NCBI GenBank assembly: GCA_021463505.1
Contig: JAJTYR010000021.1
Location: forward strand, 1 to 58,552
DNA: 58,552 nucleotides
From: Burkholderiaceae bacterium
GTDB lineage: Bacteria; Pseudomonadota; Gammaproteobacteria; Burkholderiales; Burkholderiaceae_E
Direction: 5' to 3'
The first letter of the stretch is position 1, and every line of letters starts with the position of its first letter. The notes under the pieces were generated by a model. The model was not told the DNA's origin, ran no database searches, and saw only the letters and a list, made by a program, of their open reading frames with translations. The translations under genes and the position numbers were made by a program. Below, one piece after another: positions 51,701 through 58,552 of the stretch.

Positions 51701-54700
51701 CCAACAGCTGGCCAGCGAAGCGCGCACGCACACGGGGAAGGCTCTCGCCAATTACGAGAAGGCTCTTCGGCCCGAAACCAGCCACCGCACCGCAGTGGCC
51801 GGCGGGGTTCGGGCCGAAGAGCCCGGAGAAAGACCGCTGCAGAGCATTCTCCGCGAGCGGGCGCGCGAAGCGATCTTCGTGCACCACGCCCGCGAGCACA
51901 ACCTGAAGAACATCGACGTCGAGATTCCGCGCGACAAGTTCACCGTGATCAGCGGCGTCTCGGGTTCGGGCAAGTCCACGCTCGCCTTCGACGTGATCTT
52001 CGGCGAAGGCCAGCGCCGTTACCTCGAATCGCTGAACGCCTATGCGCGCCAGTTCGTGCAACCGGCCTCGCGCCCCGACGTCGACGGCGTGTTCGGCATT
52101 CCGCCGACAGTGGCGATCGAGCAGCGCACCAGCCGCGGCGGGCGCAAGAGCACCGTCGCGACGCTCACCGAGACCTACCACTTCCTGCGCCTGCTCTACG
52201 TGAAGCTCGGCCAGCAGTACTGCCCCGACTGCGACCTGAGAATCGAACCGCAGGGGTTCGACGCGATTGCCGCGCGCATCCTGCGCGACTATCGCGGCCG
52301 GCACGTCGGCCTGCTCGCGCCGCTGGTGGTCGCGCGCAAGGGCGTCTACACCGACCTCGCGAAGTGGGCGAAGGCGAAGGGATTCGGGCACCTGCGCGTC
52401 GACGGCCGGTTCCTCCCCACCGACCGGTTCCCGCGGCTCGACCGCTACGTCGAACACGACATCGAATTGCCGGTGGCCGACCTCGTCGTCGATGCTGCCG
52501 ACGAAGCGCGGTTGCGCGGCGCGCTGCGACGCGCACTCGACCTCGGCAAGGGGATCGTGATGGTCGCCTCGCCCCTCGGGGCACTGCGCGCGGCCACCGA
52601 CCGTGACGACCCACAGGCCCAGGCGCACGCATCGGCAGCGCTCGAAACGCGATTGTTCTCGACGAAGCGCGCCTGCCCGTCGTGCGGTGCAAGTTTTCCC
52701 GAACCCGATCCGCGAATGTTCTCGTTCAATTCGAAAATCGGCTGGTGCCCGGCCTGCATCGGCACGGGCGTGCAGCTCCCGTACCTGCCGAGACCCGAGG
52801 CAAAGGGGCGCTCCGACCAGGATTCGACCACCGAGGCGATCGGCGCGCTCGCGGAAAGGCTCGCCGACCAGCTCGGCACGCAGGCCGGCACCGATGCCGC
52901 CGCCTCGACCGCTGCCGCCGCGGCCGCGCCGCGGCCGTGCCCGGCCTGCACCGGCAAGCGCCTGAACCGCACCGCGCTCGCGGTGAGACTGCTCGACCTG
53001 TCGATCGCGCAATTGACCGCGATGCCGATCGCCGATTGCGCGCGCTGGCTGAAGCAGGTCGGCTTCGCCGGCCGCGAGCAGGAAATCGCGCGCGACGTGC
53101 TCGCCGAGATCCGCTCGCGGCTCGCGTTCCTGTCCGACGTCGGGCTGGGGTACCTGGCGCTGGACCGGGCCGCGCCGACGCTGTCGGGCGGCGAAGCGCA
53201 ACGCATCCGCCTGGCCGCGCAACTCGGCTCGAACCTGCAGGGCGTGTGCTACGTGCTCGACGAACCGACGATCGGGCTGCATCCGCACGACAACCGCATC
53301 CTGCTCGATACGCTCGAAGCACTGCGCGACAAGGGCAACACGCTGCTGGTGGTCGAGCACGACGAGGACACGATCCGCCGCGCCGACCACGTGATCGACA
53401 TCGGCCCGGGCGCCGGCAGGCTGGGCGGGCGCATCATCGCCGTCGGCCACCACGAGGAACTCGCGACCCACCCGGACAGCCTCACCGGGCGCTTCCTCGC
53501 ACACCCGCTCGCACACCCGCTCGGCGCGCCGCGTCCGGCCCCATCTGCCGAAGACTCCGACTGGCTCGTGCTGCGCGGCGCCCACCTGCACAACCTGCGC
53601 CACGTCAACGCGCGCATCCCGCTGCGGCGCATGACCGTGGTGACCGGGGTCTCGGGCTCCGGAAAGTCGACGCTGGCGCGCGACGTGCTGCTCGCCAACG
53701 CCGCCGCGCAGGTGCAGGCGCGCAATCAGCGCAAGGCGGCGCCGTCGCTGACCGGGGTCGAGCGCATCGAAAACTGGGAAGGCATCACGCGCGTGCTCGA
53801 AGTCGACCAGACGCCGATCGGCAAGACCCCGCGCTCGTGCCCGGCGACCTACGTCGGCTTCTGGGACGCGATCCGGCGCCTGTTCGCCGACACCAGCGAG
53901 GCGCGCATCCGCGGGTGGAGCGCGAGTCGCTTCAGCTTCAACACCGGCGGCGGGCGCTGCGTGGTCTGCGACGGGCAAGGCCAGCAGACGATCGAGATGA
54001 GCTTCCTGCCCGACGTGAAAGTGCTCTGCGACGCCTGCCGCGGCCGGCGCTTCGGCCAGGAGACGCTGGAGCTGCACTTGCGCGGCAAGAGCGTCGGCGA
54101 CGTGCTCGCGATGGACGTCGACGAGGCCGTCGGGTTCTTCGCGGCGCACCCCTCCATTGCCCACCCGTTACGGCTGCTGCAGGACGTCGGCCTCGGCTAC
54201 CTCACGCTCGGCCAGCCGAGCCCGACGCTGTCGGGCGGGGAAGCGCAGCGCATCAAGCTGGTCACCGAACTGGCGAAAGTGCGCATCGTCGGCGAAGGTG
54301 CCGACCACGACCCGCGGGTCGCGCGTGCGCGCAAGAAGGCGCTGGCCACCGGCCGCACGCCAGCACCCGGTCCGCACACGCTCTACGTGCTCGACGAGCC
54401 CACCGTCGGTCTGCACATGGCCGACGTCGAGAAACTGATTCGCGTGCTGCACCGCCTGGTGGACGCCGGCAATACGCTGGTGGTGGTCGAACACAACCTC
54501 GACATCTGGGCGGAAGCCGACTGGATCATCGACCTCGGGCCCGACGGCGGGATCGGCGGCGGGCGCATCGTCGCCACCGGCGCCCCGGCGGAACTGGCGC
54601 TCACCGGCGCGACGCACACGGCGCGGGTGCTGGGCGAATTCCTGGCCGCAGGGCAGCGCCGGCGCGCCGCAACGGCGCAGCCGGTCGATCCGCGAATTCC

Positions 54701-54710
54701 TGCGCACTGA
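48714..54710 (+). CDS. uvrA: tandem (double-length) UvrA excinuclease subunit
   Basis: A nucleotide-excision-repair damage-recognition ATPase present as two UvrA units in one chain of 1998 residues (ordinary UvrA is about 940). Four ABC cassettes are intact: P-loops GVSGSGKS at about 68, 693, 1081 and 1645; signatures LSGGE at about 541, 887, 1490 and 1839; Walker B LDEP/FDEP after each. The zinc modules are also duplicated: CPTCGGNG...CPDCDGKRF in unit 1 and CVVCDGQG...CDACRGRRF in unit 2, plus the first-cassette CXXC pairs in both. Start ATG 48714 or 48762; neither has a clear ribosome binding site. Such long UvrAs occur in some Burkholderiales as far as I recall. Confidence 0.93.
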   Translation: MLIDSTGLLPALPDRSMLPRDVPASEEAPGRPLQSAPRRAIRIRGARQNNLKNVDLDIPTGELVVVTGVSGSGKSSLVFDTLYAEGQRRYVETFSAYARQFLDRMDKPQVDRIEGVPPAIAIDQTNPVRTSRSTVGTMTELNDHLKLLFARAATLHCRRCARPVRRDTVASAGAAIAARAAAIGDPRLVISFPIPVPANFTEDEVRSHLLAQGYARVQTIDGAADARILHVAQDRFRAGAVEDARAAEAIEAALGRGHGRMSVHVLDDDGNEQVRWRFSSGLHCADCDIAYADPLPSRFSFNSPLGACETCRGFGRVIGIDLGLVIPDEGKTLAAGAIKPWQTESFRECQRDLARFAAKAGVPMDVPWHALSDAQRRWVTEGGNDWTGKWEKQWYGIRHFFDWLESKAYRMHIRVLLSKYRSYTPCPSCRGARLKPDALLWRVGSLAQARAALSGDTSYARFLPADVEWSDTQLQQIAGLSIHDLMLLPIDRVAGFFDALALPAPLDDATDLLLGELRARLRYLQQVGLGYLTLDRQSRTLSGGEVQRINLTTALGTSLVNTLFVLDEPSIGLHPRDINRVIGVMQRLRDAGNSLVVVEHDPQVMFAADRMIDIGPGPGERGGRVVFDGNPQALRAAGTLTGDYLSGRRQVDTGHPRSVSPSTQKLLLEGARAHNLKHVSVEIPLGRLVCLTGVSGSGKSTLMQHVLLPALLKARGRPTESPGAHDRLLGDDRIGDVVFVDQSPIGKTARSNPVSYVGAFDPIRKRFAATDLARERGYTAGTFSFNAGDGRCPTCGGNGFEHVEMQFLSDVYLRCPDCDGKRFRAEVLEVAIAGRDGRARSVAEVLDLTVHEALGVFAGERDVRARLQPLADVGLDYLRLGQPVPTLSGGEAQRLKLAGFLAEAASQGLAQPAAPGHAFAKTGRRGTLFMFDEPTTGLHFDDVAKLLRALRKLLAAGHSLLVIEHNLDLVRAADWLIDLGPEGGDAGGHVVATGTPQQLASEARTHTGKALANYEKALRPETSHRTAVAGGVRAEEPGERPLQSILRERAREAIFVHHAREHNLKNIDVEIPRDKFTVISGVSGSGKSTLAFDVIFGEGQRRYLESLNAYARQFVQPASRPDVDGVFGIPPTVAIEQRTSRGGRKSTVATLTETYHFLRLLYVKLGQQYCPDCDLRIEPQGFDAIAARILRDYRGRHVGLLAPLVVARKGVYTDLAKWAKAKGFGHLRVDGRFLPTDRFPRLDRYVEHDIELPVADLVVDAADEARLRGALRRALDLGKGIVMVASPLGALRAATDRDDPQAQAHASAALETRLFSTKRACPSCGASFPEPDPRMFSFNSKIGWCPACIGTGVQLPYLPRPEAKGRSDQDSTTEAIGALAERLADQLGTQAGTDAAASTAAAAAAPRPCPACTGKRLNRTALAVRLLDLSIAQLTAMPIADCARWLKQVGFAGREQEIARDVLAEIRSRLAFLSDVGLGYLALDRAAPTLSGGEAQRIRLAAQLGSNLQGVCYVLDEPTIGLHPHDNRILLDTLEALRDKGNTLLVVEHDEDTIRRADHVIDIGPGAGRLGGRIIAVGHHEELATHPDSLTGRFLAHPLAHPLGAPRPAPSAEDSDWLVLRGAHLHNLRHVNARIPLRRMTVVTGVSGSGKSTLARDVLLANAAAQVQARNQRKAAPSLTGVERIENWEGITRVLEVDQTPIGKTPRSCPATYVGFWDAIRRLFADTSEARIRGWSASRFSFNTGGGRCVVCDGQGQQTIEMSFLPDVKVLCDACRGRRFGQETLELHLRGKSVGDVLAMDVDEAVGFFAAHPSIAHPLRLLQDVGLGYLTLGQPSPTLSGGEAQRIKLVTELAKVRIVGEGADHDPRVARARKKALATGRTPAPGPHTLYVLDEPTVGLHMADVEKLIRVLHRLVDAGNTLVVVEHNLDIWAEADWIIDLGPDGGIGGGRIVATGAPAELALTGATHTARVLGEFLAAGQRRRAATAQPVDPRIPAH

Positions 54711-54813
54711 TCATCGTGGTCGCGCTGTCGGGCCCGCCCGGCGCGTGCAGTCGTTTCTGCACGCGAACGTCGATGCGATACTCGGCCCCGAGGTTCGTGC
54801 GCGGAGGCGCCCC

Positions 54814-56304
54814 ATGCAGATCCCGATCCTGGTCGACGAGGCATCCGCGGTCGGCCTGCAGGACCAGATCTTCGACCAGATCCACACGCTGATCCTCGAC
54901 GGGCGGCTTCCCGCCGGCTCGGCGTTGCCGGCCTCGCGTTCGCTGGCGCGCGACCTGGGCGTGTCGCGCAACACCGTGCTGGGCGCCTACCAGCGTCTCG
55001 CCGAGCAGGGGCTGGTACGCACCCGCGAGCAGGCAGGCACCTATGTTGCGCCGCACCAGCACGCGCTCGGGCCACGCCACGCACTGCACACGCCGGACGA
55101 CCCGCAAGACGCGCAGGATGACCTCGGCGCCGCGCTGCAGCGGCGCCTGCGGTTTCGCTCCCGCCCTCATCGCGTGCTCAGCCCGCATCCGGTGCCACCG
55201 CACTACGACTTCTGGATCGGGCAGGTCGACCCGCGGCTGTACCCCACCAGAGCCTGGCGCACCCTCATCGCGCGGATGCTGGCGGCGCCAGCCGAGCCGC
55301 TGTGCCGCTACGGCGATCCGCAGGGGCTGCCGCAGTTGCGCGCAGCGATCGCCGCCTACGTCGGCGCAGCCCGCGGCATCGCCACCGACGCGTCGCGGGT
55401 GTTGATCACCAACGGCATCCAGGAAGGCCTGAGCCTGCTCGCGCGACTGCTGGTGCGGCCCGGTGTCGAGGTCGCGCTGGAAGACCCCTGCTATCGCGGT
55501 GCAAGCAGCGTGTTCGCCGATCACGGCGCACGCCTGTGCCCCGTGCCTGTCGACGGCGACGGGATCGACCCTGCGGCACTGCCGCCATCGGCCGCGCTGG
55601 TCTACGCCACGCCGTCGCACCAGTACCCGATGGGCGCGACCCTCTCGCTGGCGCGGCGCGAGGCGCTGCTCGCCTGGGGCCGCAGGGCCGGCGCCTACAT
55701 CGTCGAAGACGACTACGACAGCGATTTCTACTACGACGAGGCGCCGCTGCCGGCGCTCAGGAGCGACGACCGTCATGACCAGGTGATCTACCTCGGCACG
55801 TTCTCGAAGTGCCTCGGCGCGGGGTTGCGTCTCGGCTACATGATCCTTCCGCGCCGGCTGGTCGGCCCGGCGCGCGCGGCCAAGGCCCTGCTCAGCAACT
55901 GCCAGCCCTGGCTCGACCAGGCCGCGCTGGCCGCCTTCGTCGCCGAAGGCGATCATGCGCACCACCTGCGCCAGTTGCGACGCATCTGCGCGGCGCGGCG
56001 CGATCACCTGCGCGCCGCGATCGCGCACCAGTTTCCCGGCGCGCGCGTCGCGGGTGCCCACAGCGGCATGCACCTCGCGGTGCACCTGCCACCGTTGATG
56101 CCCGGCGCGCAGCAGATCGAACCGGCGGCACGGCGAGCCGGCGTGGGCGTCTACGGCGTCGAGAGCGCCAATGCGCAACTGTTCGACGCACGGCGCTCCG
56201 GCGCACTCGACCGCTTCCTGTTGTTCGGCTACGCCGCGCTGGACGAAACCGCGATCAGCGAGGCGATCCTCGCGCTGCGACGCACCATCGACACGCTGCG
56301 CTGA
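54814..56304 (+). CDS. MocR/PdxR-type regulator (GntR DNA-binding domain plus aminotransferase-like domain)
   Basis: A 496-residue fusion. The N-terminal GntR winged helix (about residues 10-80) includes LPASRSLARDLGVSRNTVLGAYQRL. The C-terminal fold-type I aminotransferase domain has YGDPQGLPQLRAAIA, VEDDYDSDFYYD and the PLP lysine K332 in GTFSKCLGAGLRLGY. ATG 54814 follows GGAGG at a good distance. These proteins sense PLP or amino-acid-derived ligands and usually regulate a neighbour. No pdxST or gabT is in view; the next gene on the same strand is haoA, 171 bases away. Confidence 0.92.
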   Translation: MQIPILVDEASAVGLQDQIFDQIHTLILDGRLPAGSALPASRSLARDLGVSRNTVLGAYQRLAEQGLVRTREQAGTYVAPHQHALGPRHALHTPDDPQDAQDDLGAALQRRLRFRSRPHRVLSPHPVPPHYDFWIGQVDPRLYPTRAWRTLIARMLAAPAEPLCRYGDPQGLPQLRAAIAAYVGAARGIATDASRVLITNGIQEGLSLLARLLVRPGVEVALEDPCYRGASSVFADHGARLCPVPVDGDGIDPAALPPSAALVYATPSHQYPMGATLSLARREALLAWGRRAGAYIVEDDYDSDFYYDEAPLPALRSDDRHDQVIYLGTFSKCLGAGLRLGYMILPRRLVGPARAAKALLSNCQPWLDQAALAAFVAEGDHAHHLRQLRRICAARRDHLRAAIAHQFPGARVAGAHSGMHLAVHLPPLMPGAQQIEPAARRAGVGVYGVESANAQLFDARRSGALDRFLLFGYAALDETAISEAILALRRTIDTLR

Positions 56305-56475
56305 GCCTGCAGCGCACTGGCACCATCGACAACGCGGCAACTGGTACTTCGCCGCCGCCACCCGCCCGTCCGATACTCGCCCGCAGGCACCACGCGATCG
56401 CCGACGGCGTCGCGCAAGCGCGCCGCCACGACAAGCGCCGCGACGCAAAAGGCGGCCACATGGACGGAGGGGAAC

Positions 56476-58230
56476 ATGAGACTCGCGCAGCTGTCGTTCG
56501 CCATGGTGCTGTCGCTGCTGGCGTGGATCGCCCCGGCGCAGGCGGCCATTCCCGACTCGGTGCCCGACGAGACGCTGAAGGCGCTGGAACTCGACCGCAA
56601 CGCGACGCCGGCACAGCTTCACGATGCGCTGAGCAAGCGGGTGCAGTCCGAGAAGGACGGCTACGGCAAGGGCAGCCACGCGAAGTTCTGGGAACCGATC
56701 CCGATGAGCAAATATCTGGCGCCGTCGCTGTTCTACAAGGCCCCCGACGGACTCGACATGGTCGTCAAGCGCGAAGACTGTGTCGCGTGCCACGAGAAGA
56801 TCACCGCAGGCCACGTGAGCGCGTGGAAGAAATCGCTGCACTCGGACCTCGATGCGCTGCGCGCGCTGCCGCAGGCCGATTCGCGCGCCTACAAGAAGGC
56901 GCATCTGGCCGAGGTCGAAGGCAACCTGCGTTCGCACGGCATCCTCGGCAACAGCGAGCCGCTGCGGCAGGTCAACTGCATCGACTGCCACATGGGCGTG
57001 GGCAAGGCGCAGGGCAACCACGCCAGGGATCTGCGCATGCCCGACACGACGGTCTGCGGCACCTGTCACCTGCGGCAGTTCGCCGAGCGCGAATCCGAGC
57101 GCGACACGCTCGCCTGGCCGCAGGACCAGTGGCCCGCCGGCCGTCCGTCGCATGCGCTCGACTACAAGGCGAACGTCGAGACCGCCACCTGGGCCGCACT
57201 GCAGCAGCGCGAAGTCGCCGAGGGCTGCACGATGTGCCACACGAACCAGAACAAGTGCGACAACTGCCATGGCCGCCACGAGTTCTCGGCGGTCGAGGCA
57301 CGCAAGCCGCAGGCCTGCTCCACCTGCCACAACGGCGTCGACCACAACGAGTTCGAGGCGTTCATGCTGTCGCGCCACGGCGTGAACTTCCAGACCACCG
57401 GCCACACCTGGGACTGGAACGCGCCGCTGTCGAAGGCGATCGAGAAGGGCCAGACCGCACCCACCTGCGCCTACTGCCACATGGAGTACAAGGGCCAGTT
57501 CACCCACAACGTGGTGCGCAAGGTGCGCTGGGGGTTCCTGCCGTTCAAGAACATCGCCGACAACCTCGGGCACCCGTGGTTCACCGATCGGCGCGAGGCG
57601 TGGAAGGGCACCTGCCAGAACTGCCACTCGGCGAGCTTCGCCGAGGCGTACCTGACGATGATGGACAAGGGCATCGTTTCGGGGATGGAGCTGGTCGAGG
57701 AAGTCAGGCCGGTCGTGCAGGCGCTGTTCAACGACAGACTGATGGTCGGCCAGAAGACCAACCGACCGGCGCCCTTCGCGCCCGAGAAGGACGAAGCAGG
57801 CGGCTTCTTCGCGTTGTTCATGGCCAGCGGCAACAACCCGACGGTGGTCGACCGCACCTTCGCGGAAATGTGGGAACAGCACGTCGCGAAGCACTACAAA
57901 GGGCTCGCGCACGCGCACCCCGGCGGCTTCACCTACAGCGAGGGCTGGTCGCAGCTCGTCAGGAGCAAGACGATCATCCTCGAGGAAAACACGAAGCTGC
58001 GCGAGCAGGCCGCGTTGACGAAACGCGTCGCCGCCCTCGAGGCGCGCGGCGGCGTGAAGAAGACCTCGCTCGGCGGACCGGCTGCCGGGTCGCACGTTGC
58101 GTCACTGCCCGGGTCGTTCCCGGGTTGGGGCGGCGGCGCGGCGGCCGCAGGCAGCCTGATGGCGTTGTCGGGCGTGCTGCTGCTGCGGCGCTCGCGCAAA
58201 CGCGAAGACGCCTCCGGGCACGACGCGTGA
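56476..58230 (+). CDS. haoA: hydroxylamine oxidoreductase, octaheme cytochrome c
   Basis: A periplasmic enzyme oxidising hydroxylamine, with electrons passing to c-type cytochromes. The product is 584 residues. A signal peptide ends AQA at residue 23. Eight CXXCH sites start at residues 102, 168, 194, 251, 261, 281, 331 and 380. The ordered motifs match the Nitrosomonas enzyme as I remember it: LRSHGILGN, CGTCHLRQFAERESERDT, WPAGRPSHALDY, REVAEGCTMCHTNQNKCDNCH and GLAHAHPGGFTYSEGW. Y487 in the last motif (mature about 464) is where the Tyr crosslinked to heme P460 (Tyr467 in N. europaea) should fall. A C-terminal helix (about 554-570) with RRSRKR after it would anchor it in the membrane. GGAGGGG precedes the ATG. 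Confidence 0.93.
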   Translation: MRLAQLSFAMVLSLLAWIAPAQAAIPDSVPDETLKALELDRNATPAQLHDALSKRVQSEKDGYGKGSHAKFWEPIPMSKYLAPSLFYKAPDGLDMVVKREDCVACHEKITAGHVSAWKKSLHSDLDALRALPQADSRAYKKAHLAEVEGNLRSHGILGNSEPLRQVNCIDCHMGVGKAQGNHARDLRMPDTTVCGTCHLRQFAERESERDTLAWPQDQWPAGRPSHALDYKANVETATWAALQQREVAEGCTMCHTNQNKCDNCHGRHEFSAVEARKPQACSTCHNGVDHNEFEAFMLSRHGVNFQTTGHTWDWNAPLSKAIEKGQTAPTCAYCHMEYKGQFTHNVVRKVRWGFLPFKNIADNLGHPWFTDRREAWKGTCQNCHSASFAEAYLTMMDKGIVSGMELVEEVRPVVQALFNDRLMVGQKTNRPAPFAPEKDEAGGFFALFMASGNNPTVVDRTFAEMWEQHVAKHYKGLAHAHPGGFTYSEGWSQLVRSKTIILEENTKLREQAALTKRVAALEARGGVKKTSLGGPAAGSHVASLPGSFPGWGGGAAAAGSLMALSGVLLLRRSRKREDASGHDA

Positions 58231-58552
58231 ACCCGCTGCGGCGGCGCGCGCCGGGCGCAGTCCTGCTCGTCGCAGGACTCGCCCTCGCCGCCTTCGGCGC
58301 GAACGAACTGCTGCGCACGAAGGTACCGCCGTACCGCTACGAGGTGGTCGATGCTGCACCGCGGATCGACGACCCGGCGGTCGCCGACACGTTCGCGCAG
58401 GCGGGGCTCGGCCTGCGCCAGGCGCGGCTCGTCGAGAACCGCACCGGCGCGACGCTCGCCGAGCTGCGCTTCGGCGATGGCGTCGACGGGCCGGTGCTGT
58501 TCGATGGTGACGCCGGCGAGCACCTGAGCGGGTGCATCGACTTCTACTTCGC
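58227..58552 (+). CDS. haoB: HaoB-like protein, 5' part (cut by window edge)
   Basis: The frame starts at GTG 58227, overlapping the haoA stop as GTGA, and runs open to the window end, 109 residues. Residues 5-28 form a single N-terminal hydrophobic segment after an Arg-rich start (MNPLRRRAPG), so it is a membrane-anchored or exported protein; PPYRYEVVDAAPRIDDP follows. haoB follows haoA in ammonia and methane oxidisers, and position plus topology support this name. The sequence alone would not identify it with certainty. Confidence 0.7.
   Translation, partial: MNPLRRRAPGAVLLVAGLALAAFGANELLRTKVPPYRYEVVDAAPRIDDPAVADTFAQAGLGLRQARLVENRTGATLAELRFGDGVDGPVLFDGDAGEHLSGCIDFYF

Noticed and set aside
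48240-54164. A 1974-residue minus-strand open frame opposite uvrA
   Set aside because: It is an antisense shadow created by GC-rich third positions of uvrA. Only its last 140 codons (the TM2 protein, 48240-48662) look like a real gene.
56476-58230. haoA as another multiheme family (NrfA, octaheme tetrathionate or nitrite reductase, or reductive HAO)
   Set aside because: There are eight plain CXXCH sites in HAO spacing with no CXXCK. The ESERDT, GRPSHALDY and TYSEGW motifs and the haoB-like neighbour fit oxidative HAO.

Overview
The window is GC-rich (clearly above 60% by eye, not computed), densely coded chromosomal DNA. Gene order points to a betaproteobacterium of the Burkholderiales type: dnaX-ybaB-recR with the SRP RNA beside dnaX, trxA-rho-rpmE2, orn next to an M48 protease, phhB and rsgA, rpsP-rimM-trmD-rplS, MoxR-DUF58-TgpA-MltB, oxyR near recG, and a double-length UvrA. 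This assignment rests on recalled synteny and protein character, not on a search. No tRNA, rRNA, CRISPR array, transposase or phage gene was seen.

Layout. 0.1-5.2 kb: greA and carBA (minus strand), with a structured carA leader. 5.5-6.2 kb: the collapsed remnant of a TauABC/SsuABC-like ABC importer; its binding protein, ATPase and permease have each lost internal sequence. 6.4-10.7 kb: dnaX-ybaB, a long inverted-repeat element, recR and a CaiB-type CoA transferase. 10.8-16.4 kb: SRP RNA, trxA, rho, rpmE2, a PMT-type membrane glycosyltransferase and a MATE exporter. 16.3-19.5 kb: orn, M48 protease, phhB, rsgA. 19.5-23.7 kb: a CobD/CbiB-like protein, a CoA-type NUDIX hydrolase and the rpsP-rimM-trmD-rplS operon with a promoter and a terminator. 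23.7-28.5 kb: livKHMGF, a complete branched-chain amino-acid-type importer. 28.6-31.4 kb: an Hsp20-Lon bicistron. 31.5-36.0 kb: acyl-CoA dehydrogenase, etfA, etfB and an ECHDC3-like enoyl-CoA hydratase homologue. 36.1-41.2 kb: MoxR, DUF58, TgpA, MltB. 41.2-45.0 kb: DMT exporter, cysM, oxyR and an orphan dgoK. 45.0-54.7 kb: recG, ridA, a PaaI-type thioesterase, a TM2 protein and the roughly 2000-residue tandem UvrA. 54.8-58.55 kb: a MocR-type regulator, then an octaheme hydroxylamine oxidoreductase (haoA) and the start of a haoB-like gene cut by the window edge.

Most of the window is housekeeping. The notable part is the right end. The haoA product has all eight CXXCH heme sites, a signal peptide, a C-terminal membrane anchor and a tyrosine placed where the P460-crosslinking residue is expected, and it is coupled to a haoB-like gene as in ammonia oxidisers. 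This suggests genuine hydroxylamine oxidation in a GC-rich Burkholderiales-like organism. Ammonia oxidation itself cannot be judged, because the flanking region (cycA/cycB, amo) lies outside the window.
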